Below are positions 42,498 through 53,626 of a stretch of 64,000 bases of DNA, one piece after another. Source of the stretch: Scilla litardierei (Eukaryota; Streptophyta; Magnoliopsida; Asparagales; Asparagaceae); assembly GCA_030789695.1 (NCBI GenBank), contig CM061132.1:32140418-32204417 (forward strand). Reading direction: 5' to 3'. The notes under the pieces are model-generated. The model saw nothing but the letters and a program-made list of their open reading frames with translations, made no database searches and was not told where the DNA came from. Position 1 is the first letter of the stretch. Every line of letters starts with the position of its first letter. A program made the position numbers and the translations under genes.

Positions 42498-42983
42498 GAC
42501 AGACGGGGGCAGCTCAAGATGGCCAAAAGCTTGGCTGCCCGCTACCCGACCTGCCCGGTCCGGTCAAATGGGCCGGCCCAACAAGGTCCAGGCTTCTGTC
42601 GATTTTTCGGCCCGCTGGCCCATGATTTTTTTGCACGCACGTTGCTAGGCGTGGGAACGGTCAAGTGACTGTTCCCAAGGCCCCCAAGTGGTATTTTAGT
42701 CATTTTCGGTTGAAATGACCCCCCTCCACATGGTCAAAAACAGTCATTTTGGGATGGGTTTGGTCTTTTTACACCCAAAAAACTCCTATAAAATGCTTCC
42801 CAACTCCTCTCATTTTTTCACAACTCTCAGTCTCTTATACACTCTCATACTCTCTATTCTCATAAACTCTACCGGGTTCAAGCTCTTAAATCTCATCTCT
42901 CTGGCTCTCAAGTCTCAACTAGCGGTCTCTAATCGCTCTTAACTCTCTCTTAATTAGCAAGTTTCCTCCGCTCTCAAACTCTG

Positions 42984-43781
42984 TGTAACGACCAGTATTT
43001 TTTCAACACATCAATTTACGTATTTTACGTATTTTCACTTTATAAATGTTAGTCAGGGTTTTATAACAAAAATGATTTCAAAAATTTCTTGTAAAAATAT
43101 TTTGAAGCATTAAACTAATTATAGTGTATTTCAGTAAATTTAGATTTCATCAAATACCTCTAAATAATCTTGAAAAAATTCTTTTTCAATTATTACTGTT
43201 TTGGCTTAATGAATTAATTCTCTATACAAACATCTTCAAAATGTTTTCAAACTACTACAGTAGCATCCTATGACCATTGAGGACTCCCCATATTAATTTC
43301 GTAATTTTTTGATATCAAATCAACGTAGAACTTGCAACCCTGCTTTATAAACGTTTTGGTCTAAAACTAGTATCTCCGTAGCTCAAACCCCAAAATGGAT
43401 CTCGTATTCGCGATGTTCGCGACGATACGATCTCGTGGGTATGTTTTCGTAATTTTTCGGACACATTTAATATCATGGGCAAAACAGTAATTTCAAATCT
43501 ATTGTATTTTACTTTTCACCTACCACTAATTACCATTTTACTCTTACCCTAACCCTAGATCTACCCCTAATTACATCCCCTAACTCCACCCCATTAACCC
43601 CCACCATTTAGTTGGGTGAGATCCAATGTTTTCGGATCTAACCCCCTAACAACTTTACACTCATTTATTAATATCATTATTATTGTATTATTTTGCAACT
43701 AAGGTTTTATATTACTAAACCTATATATTTTCCCTTCCCCTTCATTCATCTGCAAAACCCAGTCTCACTCCCTAGCACCCC

Positions 43782-43842
<61 letters not shown>

Positions 43843-46356
43843 GCTTCCGTTCGAAATACAACCATGCCCGCTCTCAAAACCCATCCCTTAAGCTCAACCT
43901 GCAGTCGGACCGCCGTCGCACCGAGCGCCGGCCGTCCTCCGCCCCCGCTCCACCGCAGAGCATCATGCCACCCATCTCCGAGTGCTGGCGTCCCCAACAG
44001 CCCCCCAGCAAGCACCTAGCCACCGCAACCCAAGCCTCCTGCTCCTCGCCCTCCAGTCGTCCACCGCGCCGCCGCCGCCCGGCCTCCCCCAAGCCCACAG
44101 TGACACCCCTCCCTCTCTCTATCGACTTCACCCTCACCACCGACGAACCGAAGCCCGCCACCGCCACAGACAACTCCCCACGCTCCGCCCCGAGCCCCTG
44201 CTGCCCGCCGCCATACCCCGCTCCGACCAACCCCAGCGGCATCCGCCACCGTTCAGTAGCCGCCGTGCAACACCACAGCAACCCCCGCCTCCAAGCGACG
44301 CCCCTACCTCCTCGAGCATGCCCCTCCACCGTCACCGAGAACCGCCAGTGTCGCCACCATTCCTGCCCGCATCCGCCGCCGACTCCCGCGCCTCCCGCCG
44401 CACCGCTGCCCCCAACGGACACCCCCTAGCCCATGCACAGTACGAAGAAGACGAAGGTTGCGTAATTTTCGAACGTATTTACGAGAATACGAAAACGTAT
44501 TTTCGTATATACGGTATTTTATTAATTAATAATATGGATTTTATGGTTTTAAATCCATAACTAAAAATATAAGCCTCAGAAAAATGTGAGACTAGCTCTA
44601 GAAAATCGGAAATAATATTCTGGATCCATTAGTACTGGTTTCATCTTAATCAGACGCTTAGTTTTTTAGAATAAAATTTTAAGCCTAAAACTTAATTACG
44701 TAAAATTCTTTCTAAAATCCGTAACTCTTTTGTTTTCACGTACACTAATACGTGATAAAAATATATGTTATAGTAATCTTCGGGACGGTCGTTTTGACTG
44801 CTTACTCGAACTTTTTCGACTAGTATTGCACCCGGAATAAATTATGGAAGGTTTACGTTACTTAAGTAAATTGGATTTTTTTAAAGTGATTTTTAACTTC
44901 TGAAAATTATAAAAAAATAGCAGAGGCTTCTGAAAATATTTTTCTTTTGCAGTAAAATTATAATATTCATTTTCAGCCTATTTAAAAATTTTGAACGTTT
45001 TCCGACACCGTTTCAACCAGTTTTAAAAATCAAAACGACCAATTAATTAGTTAGAAATTAGTGTAGACATTAACTGATAATTTCTTGTGTTTGCAGGTAC
45101 CGATCCTCGCACTCTAGCTCCAACCTTGTCTTGCTACGACGATCTTGATAGTGTAAGTCACAATGGTTTCTAACTTTAGAAATTTAGATAGTGTACGAAA
45201 TGGATAATAGTGTACTAAATGGAAATACCGCATGCTCGAAGTATGGATCGGTGTCTTAGTTGTTGGACTTCAAATCATTGCACAGGACTGACATTCTCTG
45301 TTGAGGTTTCCGCCTTGACTTTTCAACAAATGAAGCTCTTTGGAGTGTCGCTAACGCTTTTGAATGTCTTTACTTTTGGAACAACAAAATTGACATACCG
45401 TATTGCAACGTAATGACTGAGTGATATACTGCATTGACATCATACTGCTGGAACATCCAATTGAAATTGAATGCATAAAAGTATTTAGCACTGCACTTGG
45501 TTTTTTGGGGTAAACTTATATTAGAGAAAGTGCGGGAGCGACCGCAAGCCATCTACACAGTGCAATGTACCGACCGTCTAAATGAAATGTACCGACTTAA
45601 GTGAAATGAGATCTGACCGAGTGAGCGCCCCCGTGGCAGGAGATGAGCTCAATGGTCGCACATTGTACCTTCCTATATGAGTCACTAGGTTGTAGTGTTA
45701 CTATTGACTGCTTATCCTTGTAGTTTTACTATTGACTGCTTATCCTTTTAGTGTTACTATTGCCTGCTAGTTAAAATATTGTTGCTACCATATGCTACGC
45801 CACAGTTGTTGCTTGTACCTTACTTTTACACTTGCACCGTCACCTTTACTTTACGCACTACATGCACTTTACTTACCACACCAGTACTTTACTTATTGCT
45901 CTTACACACCTGTCTGCTCTTACTTTACTTTTCGCACTTGCATGATCATCTTTTGGTTACAATAGCCTGTTCCATATTTGCACTCCTCTATTTCTATTGC
46001 TAGGATTGTTGTAACTTACCTATGGTTCTATTTCCGTGGCACCGAGACGCCGCACAGGTTGACTTAGGCACTCCTGAGTTCGCAAAGCCGTAGCACGATC
46101 CTGGGACTGCCGACTTTTATATTCAGAATGTATGTGTGATGTACTTTCGATGTATTTCCTTTCCGCTTTACTTTTCATGTATTTGGTGCGAGAGAGCTGT
46201 TTGTTGTTGTATTTTTAATTTGTGGACTGTAATAATGTATGCTAGCTTGAGTATTATTGTACATCTCTGCATCATGGCTATGTTGATTTCACTGGTAAAC
46301 TACAGACCTGCGAATAAACCAAATAAGAAACGGGCCTCCGAGAGCGGGTCGTTATA
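42984..46356 (+). mobile_element. Solo LTR (3.37 kb) of a Ty3-type element, inserted in the hAT leader
   Basis: The element starts TGTAACGACC and ends GGTCGTTATA, the complementary LTR termini common in plant Ty3 elements (last CA mutated to TA). CTCTG flanks it perfectly (42979-42983 and 46357-46361). A plus-strand TATATATTTTCCC box (43719-43731) is followed by a CT microsatellite and a C-rich leader. No primer site, polypurine tract or pol is present. I prefer a solo LTR; a large non-autonomous element without coding sequence is possible. The Pro/Ser-rich ORFs at 43693-44560 follow from the C-rich composition. Confidence 0.72.
43785..43840. repeat. (CT)n microsatellite
   Basis: A pure TC/CT run of about 56 bp just downstream of the LTR TATA box. 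Confidence 0.95.
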
Positions 46357-46426
46357 CTCTGTCTGCTCTTTACCCAACAGTGCAATCATGTTCCTTTAGA
46401 TTTAATTTTATTTTTATATTAGCATA

Positions 46427-47487
46427 ATGGCCGGACCAAACGATTGTATGAATTTTAACATAAACTTTTATAACACGGAGGAATATGACAATTTTACGAG
46501 GATAATGTGCAGCCCTATAGAAATACCAAACTTTGCTGATATGTCACAAACTGAAATACAGGATTGGTTCGATAGTAATAATCCTAGCCCGGTAGTATTC
46601 GGTACACCGGCTTATCCTTCTTCTGCACAGACTTCTTCTACACACACTTCTACTCCTGCACAACCTACTAATCCTGTTGTTAACATTTATACACAACAAC
46701 CCCAAACCAGAGCATGAAAATCTGCGGTTTGGCAGCACTTTACCAGTGAAACTGTCCTGGGCAAAACCGACGAGCGGCATTTTGCAAAATATGAAGAGCA
46801 AATTTTAATTGCAAACCTTCCGATAGACAACACACCTTAAGAGACACGTGAAATCTCACGAAAAAATATTTTAAACAGACCACTTTAAACTTATCTACAT
46901 CTTCTTCCTCTCTATCTAATTTCTCATATTTTGCTAAGCCAATGAGAAAAGAGATGGCTAGATTAGTTTTATACCAGGAATTACCCTTTAGCTATGGGGA
47001 AAGCCCCGAATTAGAATGGTTTAACTAAGTGACTATTAACCCTGCATTTAGAAGAGTGCTTAGAAACACTCTTAGAAGAGATGCTATGTCAGATTTTCAA
47101 GATGGAAAAGCAAAAGTGCTGCAAACTTTTGCAAACTTAAATTCTAGAATCGCTTTAACATCCGTCATATGGATAACAAAATGAGACACTTCTTATTTAT
47201 GTGTTACCTCTCATTATGTAGATCATGATTACACGCTTAACAAGAGGATTATAGGATTTAGAATGTTAGAGCATGCTCATACTGGTGGTGCTACTTTGAT
47301 AATGTCTATTATTCATTATTTTAATATTTTTGAAAAAAAATTCATTTACTTTTAATAATGCTTCTAATAACAATAATGCAAGTGCTTATTTAAAAAGACA
47401 ATTAGACTCTGAGCTGGATGAATTGTTATTTCATCAACGATGTGCTTGTCACGTCTTGAACTTGATAGTACAGGATAGATTTTGTTT
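46427..47487 (+). pseudogene. hAT-superfamily transposase (RICESLEEPER-like), degenerate and truncated
   Basis: The ATG at 46427 opens 96 codons with an acidic N-terminus and a Ser/Thr/Pro-rich end. In broken frames follow a BED-finger remnant (AVWQHFTSET, then THLKRHVKSH near 46830) and hAT transposase blocks: LYQELPFSYGESPELEWF, NPAFRRVLRNTLRRD and a decayed domain near 47210 (YLCVTSHYVDHDYTLNKRI, IGFRMLEH). The segment FTFNNASNNNNASAYLKRQL, LLFHQRCACHVLNLIVQD is at 47344-47475. The dimerisation domain is missing, because the Retand-like LTR starts at 47493. Several stops and frameshifts make it inactive. Confidence 0.82.
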
Positions 47488-47492
47488 CAGGG

Positions 47493-48324
47493 TGTTTTCT
47501 CACCACAGTTCGGTAGTCAGGAGGGTCGGTCGTCGGCGTGGTCACGTGAGACACGTGCGGCCTCCGAGATCGGGTAGCGACGCGTTCACTCGGTCTGGAA
47601 TGCATGGACCCGTGCTTCAGATGCTCGAAGAGTAGCTTCGGGGGAACGACAGCCTTCTTGAGTTGAAAGGTGAACGAGCTCGGGGTCGAGATCGCTCGGC
47701 TTTAGTGGATGAAGCGTCGAAAGGTAGCTTCGACGAGGTGAAGTCTCCTTGACCTACACGGACAAGAAAGCTCCTCAGGGGGGTCGGGCCTTGGTTTCGA
47801 CCAAGTCTCCTCCGATGCCTAAGTCAGATATGATCTGAAGGATGCCCGGTGGGATAGAGTACGGTTCACGGAGAGACCGATACACGAATCTTCAGGCCGA
47901 GCTGTGGAGGAGAATTGTGAGGTAGAAGACAAGGTCATAGGAGGAAGAATACATGAGTGTAAAGAATTCAGAATTTGGTCCCTTCGTCTTTCGATCTCCG
48001 GGTCTTTTATAGGAGTCTTTCTAGCCACGTCCCCTTGACGTCCCTCCATCTCGCCCCAAGTACCTGCCACTTTGATCATCCCTTCATGTGTGATGAAGGT
48101 GGGCGTAAAGGGGCTCTTGAATGGTAATGAAAGTGGGCGCAATTCGGGGGAGCAGTTACCTCAACCTACAAGGGTCAGCGGTTCCCTCCACGTCAGTCTG
48201 GGGCCGCCATGACTCGAGGCGTTTGCGGGGCTTTTAGGCCGGGGCCTAATCCCGTCCTGGCCCATGGGCTCGGATCGTGGGCTCGGCCCGTTCCGTCTTA
48301 GCCCATTTTGGGAGGGTCGTATCA
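47493..48324 (-). repeat. 3' LTR of the Retand-like element (832 bp)
   Basis: The plus strand begins TGTTTTCTCACC and ends GTCGTATCA. On the minus strand a TATAAAAG box (48004-48011) gives the promoter direction. The adjoining purine tract confirms the orientation. Confidence 0.72.
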
Positions 48325-48336
48325 ATTGCCCCCATC
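48325..48336 (-). other. Polypurine tract of the Retand-like element
   Basis: The minus strand reads GATGGGGGCAAT immediately before the LTR terminus TGATACG. Confidence 0.65.
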
Positions 48337-48720
48337 GCTCGAGCCATTCAAATTTTGACGGCTCGATCCGAGGGATGTGATTCGTGTGGATCTGATAGGC
48401 ATGTCAGTCGAGGCGACACATTAAATGAAGGCCATCATGGTGATGTCAGGTTGGAATTCTCCCGTGCTTAAGGAGCGGGATTCGAAGTGCCGCCTTCTAT
48501 GAGATGTCGCCACGTGCCCCCCTTTGAACGGCTTGGATTCGAAATTTCCTTCCATATAAAACCATTGGGTTTCGTATTTCTTTTTTGTGCTTCCTGATTC
48601 AGTTTTTGCTCTCTCTTTGTTGGCGAGTTCCTCTTCGTTCCCTTCTTCAATGTTCTCTTCTATATATTGTGCAAGGTAATCCCATTCTCTTGCTTCTGAT
48701 TTTGGTTTGTTCGATTGGTG

Positions 48721-50926
48721 ATGGCGTTGAGGACAGGAACTCCGCTGTCCGAGTCCGATGGCTCCTCTGAGCCCAGGTTACTCACTGATAAAGACAAGTG
48801 TTTGTTATTTTCAGATTCGGCCCAACGAGAGGATCCTTCTAGAATGGGAGAGTCCGATGTCCCTTCGGTGATCCTCGAGTCGACTTCCACCATCCTCTAT
48901 TCCACCGCCGAGAGAATTAGGGCGGAATACCTCACTCACCCATATGGTGTTTGGGTGCCTTTTGCGGATGAGATGATCTGTTTTCCCAGGAACCGCGAGG
49001 TCGGGGTGTATGTTGAGATGTTCTAGACGGGGCTTCGCTTTCCCTTCCACCCCTTCATCATTCAGGTCCTAGAATTTTTGGTGGTGGCTTTATGCCAACT
49101 GACTCCGTATTTGGTTTCGGCTCTTGTCGGCTTTATCATGATCTGCCACATGCATAGGGTGGAGTCGACCTTGCTGCTATTCTTCTACCATTTCAGAGTC
49201 CGGGCTATTGCTCGGGAGACGTGGCTTCATATCTGCCCCCGGGCGAGCAGAGAATGTCTACTGGTTTTTCCCCGCTGGGTTGGTGATTGGAAGAATGGTC
49301 TTCATCACTTTCCCAGAGGATGCTATAATCTTGACTGGTTGAGGGAGCTTGGGGGCCTACGAGCTGACGCTATCCCTTTCTGAGTCCGATCGGGCCCCAG
49401 TCAGGCTTTTGGCGGGCTTGCCTAGAGGAGAGAGATCGGTATGGCCTCTGTTGGACAGCCTCCTCCTCAAGAGCATCTTGTGGTCTCCTGGTAACGGCAC
49501 CTTTTAGATTTTGTTTTCCTCCCCTGCTTACCCTGATTTTCCTCTCTTTTACAGAGATGGTGGGTCAAGAGTTCAGCCGTGACGTGCACCACCTCATCCG
49601 TTGGGGGGCTCCGGGCGCTCGGGGGAGTTCCTCTGGACATGCGCCACGTCGCACTGTGGAGTAGGAGAACCGTGTGGCTGACCCACCAATCGGGACGCTG
49701 AGGTCGGTAGGCGTTCCCCCTCCCTCGCCTCTGGTTACAGCCGGACCTACTTCCGTGGTGGCAGATCCTCTTGATCCCCCCCGGTCACGTCCCCAGAGAG
49801 AGGGTTGTGGCAGTCGCCGAGCAGGGCCCCCGTGCGTTGACCGGGAATCAGGGGAAGATGAAGAGACGCTCACTTGGGGTCTGAATGGACCGAGAGGAAG
49901 AAGAAGAAGGGGGAGAGGGCTCCCCCGGTGGCGCGCGACTCGCCGGTTGTCTCTGGGGCGAGCACCCAGGACTTGGCAGAGGTCCCCCTGCTCATCAAGC
50001 CGAGTGTACCCTGGTTGAGGCATGACGGGCCATGTCTGTGTTTGGGATCGGCCTAGAGGTCCCGTCTGAGGGGTCGGTCTTCTCGGACTGTGACGTGGCC
50101 CTCCGACTGGCACGTGATTCTGCCCTTCCGAGGGACTGCTCCCTCCTCGAGAGAGTCTGCTCCTCAACCCTGGCAAACTGCATGGTATGGCAGATCCAGC
50201 AGGTGTGTTTTCTTCTTCCCTCATTCCTGTTTTGTTTTTGAATGATCTTCATTCCCTTCATCTCGCAAGTGTCTTCGCTAGTTGTAGATGTGCAACAGCG
50301 CTTGGCGATGGTTGATGGACTCGAGGCAACTCTTGTGCAGGAGTGCCTGAGGGCCGAGGTGGCCGAGCAAGCAGCTGAGAAGGCCTGTAGGGAGGCCCAT
50401 CGGTTCCAACGTAGGGTTGCCGATCTCCCCTTGGAGGTGGGGAGCCTAAGGGAGGCTTGGGCGATCGCTGAGTCTTCCCGGGTGGTCACCGAGAGATTGG
50501 CTAAGGAGGCTGAGGAGGCATTGTCCCCTCGTCCAGGAGGTGCATAGGAAGGAGAAAGCCGAGCTTTGGTCCTAGCTAGGCATCCTGCGGCAAGTGGACC
50601 CTGCTTGGCTCGTCGATGAGGTCCAAAGGGGTTATGAGGATGTCCTGGCCCTGAGGATTACGGAGTCCCTCCGGGAGGGATTTCGGGCGTACGAGGGAAT
50701 TTTGGCTCCGAAGATTGCGAGGTCCTTCCAGGAAGGGTTCTTAGCGTTCGAGGTGCAGGTCCGGAGAATGCTTCCCCGTCCTTCGGTTGCCTTGGGCATC
50801 CTACAGGTTCGGGAGGAGATGAAGAGCATGTGGACGCTTCCTCACGAGCACGTGCGTCATAGGAGGAGCGGCCCCTTTTCTGTTCTTCTTTTTTTATCGA
50901 ACTGTAAAAATAAACATTTTTGTTGA
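48721..50926 (+). pseudogene. Antisense ORF, putative gypsy-type transposon domain (transposase_28-like)
   Basis: The ATG at 48721 opens a Ser/Asp-rich N-terminus. The domain runs from about codon 70: PYGVWVPFADEMICFPRNRE, VGVYVEMF, a TAG (49024-49026) in frame, then GLRFPFHPFIIQVLEF, QLTPYLVSALVGFIMICH and PRWVGDWKNGLHHFP. This resembles the family annotated as a putative gypsy-type transposon protein. Likely introns lie at about 49493-49554 (GTAACG to TTTTACAG) and 50202-50270 (GTGTGT to CTCGCAAG). The C-terminal part is Ala/Glu/Arg-rich and coiled-coil-like (QECLRAEVAEQAAEKACREA, 50338-50397), with breaks near 50550. Function is unknown. A capsid, integrase or RT role is not suggested by any motif. 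Confidence 0.65.
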
Positions 50927-51099
50927 AATGGATATTTCTTTTCTTCTGCGTCACCACCGTGTTTGCGCTTTCAGACTTGTCTTTGATCTGGTTTGGTTCT
51001 GCCTGCTCTCGCTGCTCAAGTTGGGGTCGTTCACTGACTTGACCTACGGGTGGTATCCATTGAGGGGATAGTTCCTAGTCCTTCGTGGCGGTCCATGGT

Positions 51100-51329
51100 C
51101 ACTTTGCTGGGGGAATTGGCCCCATCCTTTGTTTGGGACTGACTTGCTGGGGGGTTACCCCCGGCCTCATGGTCGTATCAGGTCCGTCTTGTTGGGGGAG
51201 TTGCCCCAGCCTTACGGTTGGTTTAGGACCAATTTGCTGGGGGAGTTGCCCCCAGCCTTATGGTCGGTTTAGGACCGACATGTTGGTGGAGTTGCCCCCA
51301 GCCTTATGGTGGTGTATGACCGACCTAAT
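51100..51329. repeat. ~47-bp tandem repeat, about five copies
   Basis: The unit is close to TTGCTGGGGGAGTTGCCCCC followed by AGCCTTATGGTCGGTTTAGG and ACCGAC. Copies diverge outwards and stop abruptly at 51329, where the SIRE-like LTR begins. Confidence 0.85.
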
Positions 51330-51987
51330 TGGATCTGGATCTAAGCCTGATGGGTGAATAGGCTATTAAAAATTCTCGTGCAACTCACGAGCAATCACAC
51401 GTAGTTATAGGAGATGTAGAGTAAATAATGAGCAATAACAGAATACACAGCAGATTTACACTGGTTCTATGGTCCCATGACCTACGTCCAGTCCCAAGCA
51501 GATACTAGCATTAATATGTTTCTTTTGTACAACTACAATGAGTCCCGAGCTCCTAGCTCCCCACCTAGTTTGTAGCACACTCCCCGAGTGCAAAACACTA
51601 TCAACAAAGTAAATGCTTCGTCTTGACAAGCCCCAACTCGTCAAGACCCCCTTGTCTAGTCCCAGACTAAATAAGTCCCCAAAAACAACTATGGTAAAGT
51701 TTCCCCTACAAAGATCGCTACTAATACACAAATATATTAATAAAGAGTTTTGGAAATCTCAGTTTGTGTAGCGGTAGTCGTCTCTGTCAATCAGCTCAGG
51801 TCAGATCGTATCTGACAAGATGTAGTCACCAACGTCACGTCCCTCTCCTTGAAACTTGCGACCTAAGTGTTCTCCCCTAGAAAACTTGCGGCCTTGTACT
51901 CTCCCTTGTGTGTTACGCAAGTTGTGGGATGATGGTCATTGCTTCTTTTGGCCTTGATGCAATGAAGAGTTCCCTTGGAGATGCTTG
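51330..51987 (-). repeat. SIRE-like 3' LTR, part left of the inserted copia element
   Basis: The segment begins TGGATCTGGATC on the plus strand. It shares the words AACTTGCGGCCTTG and TTGATGCAATG with the part right of the insertion, and ends at GCTTG, the target duplication of the younger element. Confidence 0.55.
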
Positions 51988-52593
51988 TGTAGGATCCTGT
52001 CAAAACAGAGTTAGGATCGATAAATGAAGTTGAGACTTACGCTTGCGTATGCGGCACGGTAGTCACGGAACTTCGCCTTCGGATTTGCCACAACGGATCG
52101 AGTCTTCTCACGAACGGAGTAAGGCTACTAAATCCACAATCTAAATCTCTACTTTTAGATTACGAACTTGGATAAAGAGAGAAGAAGGATTTCGGCAGAG
52201 CTTCGCTAGAATGAAATGCAAGGCAAGAATACCATGCAAAAGTGTAAGGAAATGGCTAACCCTTGGGTCTTATTTATAGCCCCCAAGGTAGTTATTTTAG
52301 GAGTAATTGTTCCTTTGGAACAATTTAACTAAGGTGTACCATCATACATGGCACATTATAAGCTTAAGTTGTACCATATGCATGGTACAACATAAGCTTA
52401 AGATATTACCCCTTTATTAGCCATATGTCGCATGCACTTATGCACATATAATGCGACTTTCCCATTAATCTAGAGATCCTCTCCGCAAGGGAACATATTC
52501 CCTTTTCACACGACTTTGTGTGTGCGACGTTCGAGGTCCGTGTTCCCTCGTACATCCCCTACAAGGGTGTACAAACGTCATCCATATCCAACA
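51988..52593 (-). repeat. 3' LTR of the young copia element
   Basis: The plus strand reads TGTAGGATCCTGTC to CATATCCAACA. A minus-strand TATAAATAAGACCC motif (52268-52281) is a candidate TATA box. Confidence 0.93.
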
Positions 52594-52605
52594 TCTCCCA
52601 CTCAC
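52594..52605 (-). other. Polypurine tract of the young copia element
   Basis: The minus strand reads GTGAGTGGGAGA directly before the 3' LTR. Confidence 0.8.
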
Positions 52606-53626
52606 ACTTGAGGGGATTGTAAGAGAACGTCTTTCTCTTAGTTCTTTCATCTATCATACCGAGAAATAGACCGTGCGACCGTCATGCGCGTAGAGTCTGT
52701 TGTTGTGCACTTGTTAGAGATACACAACGACCTCGAAGGTGCAAAGTTGAGTAGTTCAACACATACTTTACCTTAGATTATTTCTTCACATTTCTTGTAC
52801 TTTATATTCAATAATTGAATCTCATCTGGATTACAATTGGCTGGCCAGCTTTGAATCATTAAAGTCCAAATGCGAATATGAAATCAATCTTTCTCTTCTT
52901 GCGAACCTTCTGATCTTGACTTGATTCGCTTTTCTAACGTGTCCCGCCGAGCCGAATTATCATAGCCCATTAGCAACACGCTAAGATAGCGATCATCTCA
53001 TCGAATCTAAAGGAACCAATTGGAGTCCTTGAGGGTAAGAGTTAAGACCCATATGGCCTTTGAGTCTCACATAATAGCAAACACTATTGCTACTAACTCA
53101 GTGGTCGAAATGCATACGTGGTATGAACACGTATTACAACATCACTCCTTTCCCAGGGAGAGTATGTTTTAATGATGTTGTACGGATGAAAGATCAGACA
53201 CCACAGTGCCTATCTTTTGAGTCCCCTTACTACTCATGAAATATTCCCGGACTCTCATCCTGCATAAGACAGATAGGATTTAAAAAATCCTATGAGATCT
53301 CTTTCAAATATCCTTGTGATAAAGATCTCAGATCTTTTGTAAGCATCCATATGATGCAGATCTTTCATTCGACTATCTTGTTTAAGTCACGACTCTAAAT
53401 CATTTGTCTAATGATTTTGACTTTAAACTAGTCTCATCTCTATCTTATCCATCTGATAAAATAAGGCGGTTGCTCATGTGAGAGAGCCAACCTTAATCTG
53501 TCCGACATACACACAATAAAATAGCTGAGACTTAAACACAAATGTATATAAAATAATTTGTAAGAAACTTGTATGCAAATTAAACTTTGATCTTCTATAG
53601 ACATGTGAAATATTACATGATACAGC

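Larger units (their letters stand above)
41919..42983. other. 5' flank with hairpin, minisatellite and presumed left part of the hAT element
   Basis: The interval includes the hairpin at 42273-42372, the 27-bp repeat at 42417-42497 and a GC-rich patch with GGGCCGGCCC (42570-42580). From 42660 on, a pyrimidine-rich leader-like sequence (CTCTCAGTCTCTTATACACTC) is interrupted by the solo LTR at 42984. It resumes before the hAT start codon at 46427. The hAT terminal repeat was not identified. Confidence 0.5.
47493..51329 (-). mobile_element. Tat/Retand-like Ty3 element, 3' portion with an antisense ORF
   Basis: An LTR (47493-48324) is followed on its right by a purine tract read on the minus strand, so this is the 3' end of a minus-strand element. 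Its internal region carries an ORF in the opposite (plus) direction with a transposase_28-type domain (48721-50926) and then a 47-bp repeat. In plant Tat/Retand elements, an extra antisense ORF of this kind is known between pol and the 3' LTR. Pol and the 5' LTR would lie right of the SIRE-like insertion, outside the window. It inserted into the hAT pseudogene; the expected target duplication is CAGGG (47488-47492). Confidence 0.65.

Noticed and set aside
43693..44560. Proline/serine-rich ORFs on both strands.
   Set aside because: They lie in the C-rich leader of a solo LTR and show no domain; composition explains them.
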